Translations under genes and position numbers: made by a program
DNA from: Lachnospiraceae bacterium
GTDB taxonomy: Bacteria; Bacillota; Clostridia; Lachnospirales; Lachnospiraceae
Assembly: GCA_015258065.1 (NCBI GenBank)
Contig: JABZIZ010000004.1
Coordinates: 124,001-188,000, forward strand
Length of the DNA: 64,000 bases
Direction: 5' to 3'
In this document: positions 60,847-64,000 of the stretch, one piece after another
Position numbering within the stretch: the stretch's first letter is position 1
How the letters are laid out: every line of letters starts with the position of its first letter
Notes under the pieces: generated by a model
Told to the model about the DNA's origin: nothing
Database searches by the model: none
The model's input: the letters and a program-made list of their open reading frames with translations, nothing else

Positions 60847-61785
60847 ATGAGGAGAATCAAACCGTTTCTAGGAGCTCTATTATTGGGGGTCTGCATGTTT
60901 CTGACGGCATGCGGTGATCAGAAAGAAGGGAAAGAGGCGAAGCAGAAAACAGCTTCTTTTGCAGAGAGCAGTCAGGGCGAGGAACAGAAGGAAACCTCCG
61001 CGGTCATTCCGATTACGTATTCGAATCTGGTAGACGAGGAAACCAGAAATCGTGTTTCTGCCGCATTAAAAAACGCGGGACTGAAAGACGAGAAGATCAC
61101 GGACTTCTTTTTGGCAGTGGATGAGTATAACAATGCGGTGGGCAAGGAAAATCTGGTGCAAAAAACGACGACGACAGACGGCCCCTTTCCTTCCATGGAT
61201 TCGGACCGTCTGATCGACCTCTGGCTGCAGAACGGCGGTTTTGTGGGGAGAAATTGTCGCATCACTTCCTTTTCGTTGATGGGAGATTTCATTGCGGTGA
61301 AAAATCCGGCGGCAGGGGATACCACGATGCTGTTCTCGGACTTCGAGGCGATAGGAGCAAAACACCTTTTCCAAGGAGAGGAGAAGAAAAAATTCGATAC
61401 GATTTTCTCCTACATTGATGTGACGAACACGCATGATACCAAAGAACTGGCAGAGGAGATTATCGCTTCCTGGAAGAAAAAAGGTATTTCCTTTCATAAT
61501 GATAAGATGCACATGATGTCTGTCTTTATGACCATGGACGATGGAAAAAACCAGGTGCAGGAATTCATCGGGCATACGGGCATTTTACTAGAGGACGGCG
61601 ACCGCTATCTTTTTGTGGAAAAACTGGCTTTTGAACTGCCGTATCAGGTAGAGGAATTTCGTAGCAGGCAGGAGGTGAATGACTATCTGATGGCCTGCTA
61701 TGACAAGGATGCGGACGGCTTAACCGCAAAGCCGGTGATTTTTGAAGACGATCAGGTGATGAAAGAATATCGGGTTCTGGAATAA
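60847..61785 (+). CDS. Lipoprotein of unknown function
   Basis: A 312-residue lipoprotein with signal peptide MRRIKPFLGALLLGVCMFLT and the lipobox LTAC before a Lys/Glu/Ser-rich linker. The mature part, beginning around ITYSNLVDEETRNRVSAALK, is a mixed alpha/beta domain ending in IGHTGILLEDGDRYLFVEKL, which resembles the DUF4300-type lipoproteins of Firmicutes; I am not certain of that family. Its substrate is unknown. It lies behind the ABC exporter gene and may be co-regulated. The start follows TTGGGGGAACAG, a weak ribosome site. Confidence 0.78.
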   Translation: MRRIKPFLGALLLGVCMFLTACGDQKEGKEAKQKTASFAESSQGEEQKETSAVIPITYSNLVDEETRNRVSAALKNAGLKDEKITDFFLAVDEYNNAVGKENLVQKTTTTDGPFPSMDSDRLIDLWLQNGGFVGRNCRITSFSLMGDFIAVKNPAAGDTTMLFSDFEAIGAKHLFQGEEKKKFDTIFSYIDVTNTHDTKELAEEIIASWKKKGISFHNDKMHMMSVFMTMDDGKNQVQEFIGHTGILLEDGDRYLFVEKLAFELPYQVEEFRSRQEVNDYLMACYDKDADGLTAKPVIFEDDQVMKEYRVLE

Positions 61786-61839
61786 GGGCGGAGCCGGTAC
61801 AGGAGTTGCTTGTTTGTTAAATCCGATCGAAACGCAGAA

Positions 61840-61865
61840 AGAGCAAAGGCTTAGGCCTTTGCTCT
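61840..61865. terminator. Bidirectional terminator containing the stop codon of the XRE membrane regulator
   Basis: AGAGCAAAGGC (61840-61850) and GCCTTTGCTCT (61855-61865) form an 11-bp stem. The minus-strand stop codon (61851-61853) lies in the 4-nt loop, and the last four codons of that gene form one arm. On the minus strand TTTCTGCG follows. Confidence 0.7.
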
Positions 61866-62840
61866 GATCAGGTTCATGATGGAAATGACGGCTCCATAGC
61901 CCACTCCTGCAATGGGCCAGATGACCCAACTGAGGTTCCATCCGAGCAGATAGCTGAGGATGAAATACAGGAGGAGAGTGACGGACCAGTAAACGCTTGC
62001 AATTTTCTTGTTGCTTACGGCAGAGTTCTTGTTTTCTCTGCTGAATTCTCCCTCCTCCGATAAAATCTGGAGTGCGTTCCAGGGAATGCTGGCACGCACC
62101 AGCAGAAACAAGCCGACTCCCACAAGCAGGAGCAAAAAAGGAACGGCAATCGTCATTGCCATATCCTGGTCAGGGAAGAAAATCATACTGAAGAAGAGAG
62201 GGGTTGCGGACAGGATGCAAACCAGAACTCCCAGAATGGTCTGGATCGTATAGGAACTTTGCAGTTTTGCCTTTCTTTCCGCAATCATCCCGTTTACCCC
62301 ATAGGCGGTATTCAGTGGCTCTTTTTTCAAATAGGCGAAACGCTCTCCGTCCATACTGTTCTTCAGGAAGAGGGCAGTCCCGATACCGATGATGAAAAGC
62401 AGGAGAATGACGCCGATACCGCTCGCCTGGCCTTCGGAAAGGGGGAGCTTTCCACCCTCCTGCAGGGCCTGTAAAGCAATGAGAGGGGCGGCGGACACAA
62501 TAAAGAGCAGGACGGCGAAGGCCATAGGTGTTGCAATCCGGCTTTTATATGCGAGATAGGCATTGGCTTCTTCCATGGAAACGGAGGCTTCCCTTACGGA
62601 AGAGTCGTGATCCTCGATGGGGACCTGTGTCTCCATCTCTTCGATTTCATCTTTTAATAGATAGTCGGTGCTGACCGAGAAGAGGTCGGATAATTTCAGG
62701 ATCTTGTTCATGTCCGGGATGGATTGCGCTCCCTCCCATTTGGAAATGGACTGCCTGCTGACATTCAGCTTTTCCGCCAGTTCTTCCTGTGATAAACCGT
62801 TTTTCTTTCTCAGTTCTATGATTTTGTCTGCCAGTATCAT
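61851..62840 (-). CDS. XRE-family regulator with C-terminal membrane domain
   Basis: A 329-residue protein. Residues 1-65 are an XRE helix-turn-helix (IIELRKKNGLSQEELAEKLN, SRQSISKWEGAQSIPDMN). After a linker come about six membrane segments, for example VILLLFIIGIGTALFL and ILGVLVCILSATPLFF. Proteins of this plan are common in Firmicutes and are thought to report membrane or envelope state to DNA. The region upstream is a 346-bp gap shared with the next gene, so it may control that gene or itself. The ribosome site is AAGGGAGAATCC. Confidence 0.88.
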   Translation of the reverse strand: MILADKIIELRKKNGLSQEELAEKLNVSRQSISKWEGAQSIPDMNKILKLSDLFSVSTDYLLKDEIEEMETQVPIEDHDSSVREASVSMEEANAYLAYKSRIATPMAFAVLLFIVSAAPLIALQALQEGGKLPLSEGQASGIGVILLLFIIGIGTALFLKNSMDGERFAYLKKEPLNTAYGVNGMIAERKAKLQSSYTIQTILGVLVCILSATPLFFSMIFFPDQDMAMTIAVPFLLLLVGVGLFLLVRASIPWNALQILSEEGEFSRENKNSAVSNKKIASVYWSVTLLLYFILSYLLGWNLSWVIWPIAGVGYGAVISIMNLIRAKA

Positions 62841-63186
62841 GGATTCTCCCTTCGCGTCTCTTGTGCATGATGGTCCTGCTCTTTAGGTGGCCCCTTTGGG
62901 ATCCATCGTTTGTGATCACTCTGATCCTAACAAAAAAAGCGGTTGCGGAAAAGCAAGAAGGCTTTACAATTTCCGTTATTTTAGTTGCATCCTCGCCCGA
63001 AATCTGGAATCCACCTCTTTTTGACCGGAATCCCAATATATAAATATGATCGATAACAAACCACTTTAATCGGAAATATTAATTAGCAAAAAACAGTTGG
63101 GCTTTATATAATTGCATGGTTGTGCAAATGCTTTTGCTCGTTTTTTCGATTATTTATATATTCGAAGAGACGGGAGAGGAGGAGTT
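62841..63186. other. Divergent gap between the XRE regulator and the C_GCAxxG_C_C gene
   Basis: The 346 bp contain no convincing gene. The half next to the regulator is GC-rich and shows no good promoter; the half next to 63187 is AT-rich. A plus-strand promoter, TTAGCA (63083-63088), 18 bp and a perfect TATAAT (63107-63112), would serve the C_GCAxxG_C_C gene with a leader of about 65 nt. Confidence 0.5.
63083..63112 (+). promoter_or_regulatory. Promoter of the C_GCAxxG_C_C gene
   Basis: TTAGCA (63083-63088), an 18-bp spacer and a perfect TATAAT (63107-63112), in AT-rich DNA. Confidence 0.55.
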
Positions 63187-63741
63187 ATGCTGGAATCAAT
63201 TGTTACTTACCATGCAACAGAAGTCAGCCCGCACGAAGTGCAGAAGAAGGCGGAAGAGCTGTATGCAGGAGGCTTTTTCTGCTGTGAGGCCGTCATGTCC
63301 TCAATTCGCGATGCTTTTCAGGCGGATGTGCCGGAGTCGGTGATTGCCATGTCTTCGGGGATGTCCATCGGAGCAGGAAGGTCCGGATGTATGTGCGGTG
63401 CGCTCAACGGAGGCATTCTTGCCCTGGGGATGTTTTTTGGAAGAACGACACCGGACGGACCGAAGGATCCGAAGGTGAATGCGCTGATGGCGCTATCGAA
63501 AGAACTCCATGACTGGTTCAGAGATGCCAATGCCAAGCATGCTGCCTGTTGCCGTGTCCTCACCAGAGGGTTTGATATGGCAGGCGGAGAGCACAAGAAG
63601 CAGTGCATCGCTTTTACCGGGCTTTGTGCAGGGAAGGTGGCGGAGATCCTCTGTCGTGAGCTGGGAGTTGCCAACACGGACGCAAAACCGATTGAGGGAC
63701 TGAAGGAACCTTATCTCCCGCCGGTGCAGGAAGCGGTATAA
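63187..63741 (+). CDS. C_GCAxxG_C_C family redox protein
   Basis: A 184-residue protein of the C_GCAxxG_C_C family (PF09719-like), named for its spaced cysteines. They appear as GFFCCEAVM near residue 35, SGCMCGALNGG near 75 and later CCRVLTRG and KKQCIAF. The GCxCGxxxGG core is clear. Members are thought to bind a metal or an iron-sulphur cluster, but the role is not settled. I chose the ATG at 63187, preceded by GAGGAGGAG; upstream codons to 63112 lie over the promoter. It is followed 9 bp later by a transporter gene, and the two are probably one operon. Confidence 0.88.
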   Translation: MLESIVTYHATEVSPHEVQKKAEELYAGGFFCCEAVMSSIRDAFQADVPESVIAMSSGMSIGAGRSGCMCGALNGGILALGMFFGRTTPDGPKDPKVNALMALSKELHDWFRDANAKHAACCRVLTRGFDMAGGEHKKQCIAFTGLCAGKVAEILCRELGVANTDAKPIEGLKEPYLPPVQEAV

Positions 63742-63750
63742 GGAGGCAGT

Positions 63751-64000
63751 ATGGAAAAAATCAAGAAAATTCCGGTCGCCTTTTCCGGTGTGATGTTGGG
63801 CATGGCTGCGCTTGGCAATTTGTTGCAGAGCTATAGTGAAGGGATCCGGTTTCTGTTTGGCGGGATTGCGGTCCTCATCCTGGTTCTGCTGGTCGCAAAA
63901 GGAATCTTTTTCCCGGATGCGGTCAAACAGGAGCTGGCGACTCCGGTAGGTCTGGGGGTCTTTGCCACCTTTCCGATGGCGCTGATGCTGCTTGCCGTCT
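63751..64000 (+). CDS. TDT-family membrane transporter (3' end outside window)
   Basis: The first 83 codons of a membrane protein that resembles the TDT family (tellurite-resistance/dicarboxylate transporter, TehA-like). Hydrophobic stretches such as VAFSGVMLGMAALGNLLQ and FLFGGIAVLILVLLVA, followed by LATPVGLGVFATFPMALMLL, fit the first segments of that family. The start follows AAGGAGGCAGT. The substrate cannot be given from this fragment. It follows a C_GCAxxG_C_C gene closely. Confidence 0.75.
   Translation, partial: MEKIKKIPVAFSGVMLGMAALGNLLQSYSEGIRFLFGGIAVLILVLLVAKGIFFPDAVKQELATPVGLGVFATFPMALMLLAV

Overview
The window looks like chromosomal DNA of a butyrate-forming, strictly anaerobic Clostridia, most like a Lachnospiraceae. 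The evidence is a crt-thl-hbd-CoA transferase-bcd-etfBA operon, the Firmicutes order lepA-hemW, the block rpmE-DUF1385-prmC-prfA, strong AGGAGG-type ribosome binding sites, and oxygen-sensitive chemistry (radical SAM HemW, a corrinoid activation protein). No phage, insertion sequence, CRISPR array or rRNA was seen. One tRNA gene is present.

Layout. Positions 1-4018: end of nadE, then dapF and an orphan AAA ATPase on the minus strand. Positions 4281-17818: a carbohydrate locus with two GH13 alpha-glucosidases (the first broken by a one-base frameshift), a sugar ABC importer (lipoprotein plus two permeases, no ATPase gene), a GH38 alpha-mannosidase and a GH2 beta-galactosidase. Positions 17948-19555: a divergent thymidylate synthase and a membrane-anchored GH25 lysozyme. 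Positions 19587-23722: a compact corrinoid methyl-transfer cluster (DUF1638, corrinoid protein, UroD-type methyltransferase, ferredoxin-ASKHA activator) with no recognisable substrate-specific methyltransferase. Positions 23842-34938: a first acyl-CoA dehydrogenase with its own EtfBA, then the complete acetyl-CoA to butyrate operon with a second bcd-etfBA. A Rex-like operator lies in the leader of that operon.

Positions 35118-41042 (minus): a leucine-rich-repeat surface protein with a Ser/Ala tract and an LPXTG-like MPKTA signal, and a class A penicillin-binding protein. Positions 41250-44502: yigZ, a tRNA-Pro with anticodon AGG, a His-rich CobW GTPase, and a second CobW-like GTPase fused to a YcgQ/TIGR03943-like domain. 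Positions 44616-54707 are mainly translation housekeeping (rpsT, lepA, hemW, prfA, prmC, rpmE). Within them sits a pair made of a degenerate HD-GYP protein and PilT. Positions 54947-64000: a C69 dipeptidase, a DUF819 membrane protein, an XRE-TPR regulator with an ABC half-exporter and a lipoprotein, an XRE membrane regulator, a C_GCAxxG_C_C protein and the start of a TDT-type transporter.

The strongest unexplained signals are the CobW-YcgQ fusion, the corrinoid cluster without a first methyltransferase, the divergent ThyA, the degenerate HD-GYP/PilT pair, and a recurring theme of 26-27 bp tandem duplications at gene junctions (6015, 50636, 51240; degenerate forms at 31619). In one of these the 3' end of pilT has been copied into a row of tiny open reading frames. 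Family assignments come from motifs read by eye. No database search was possible.
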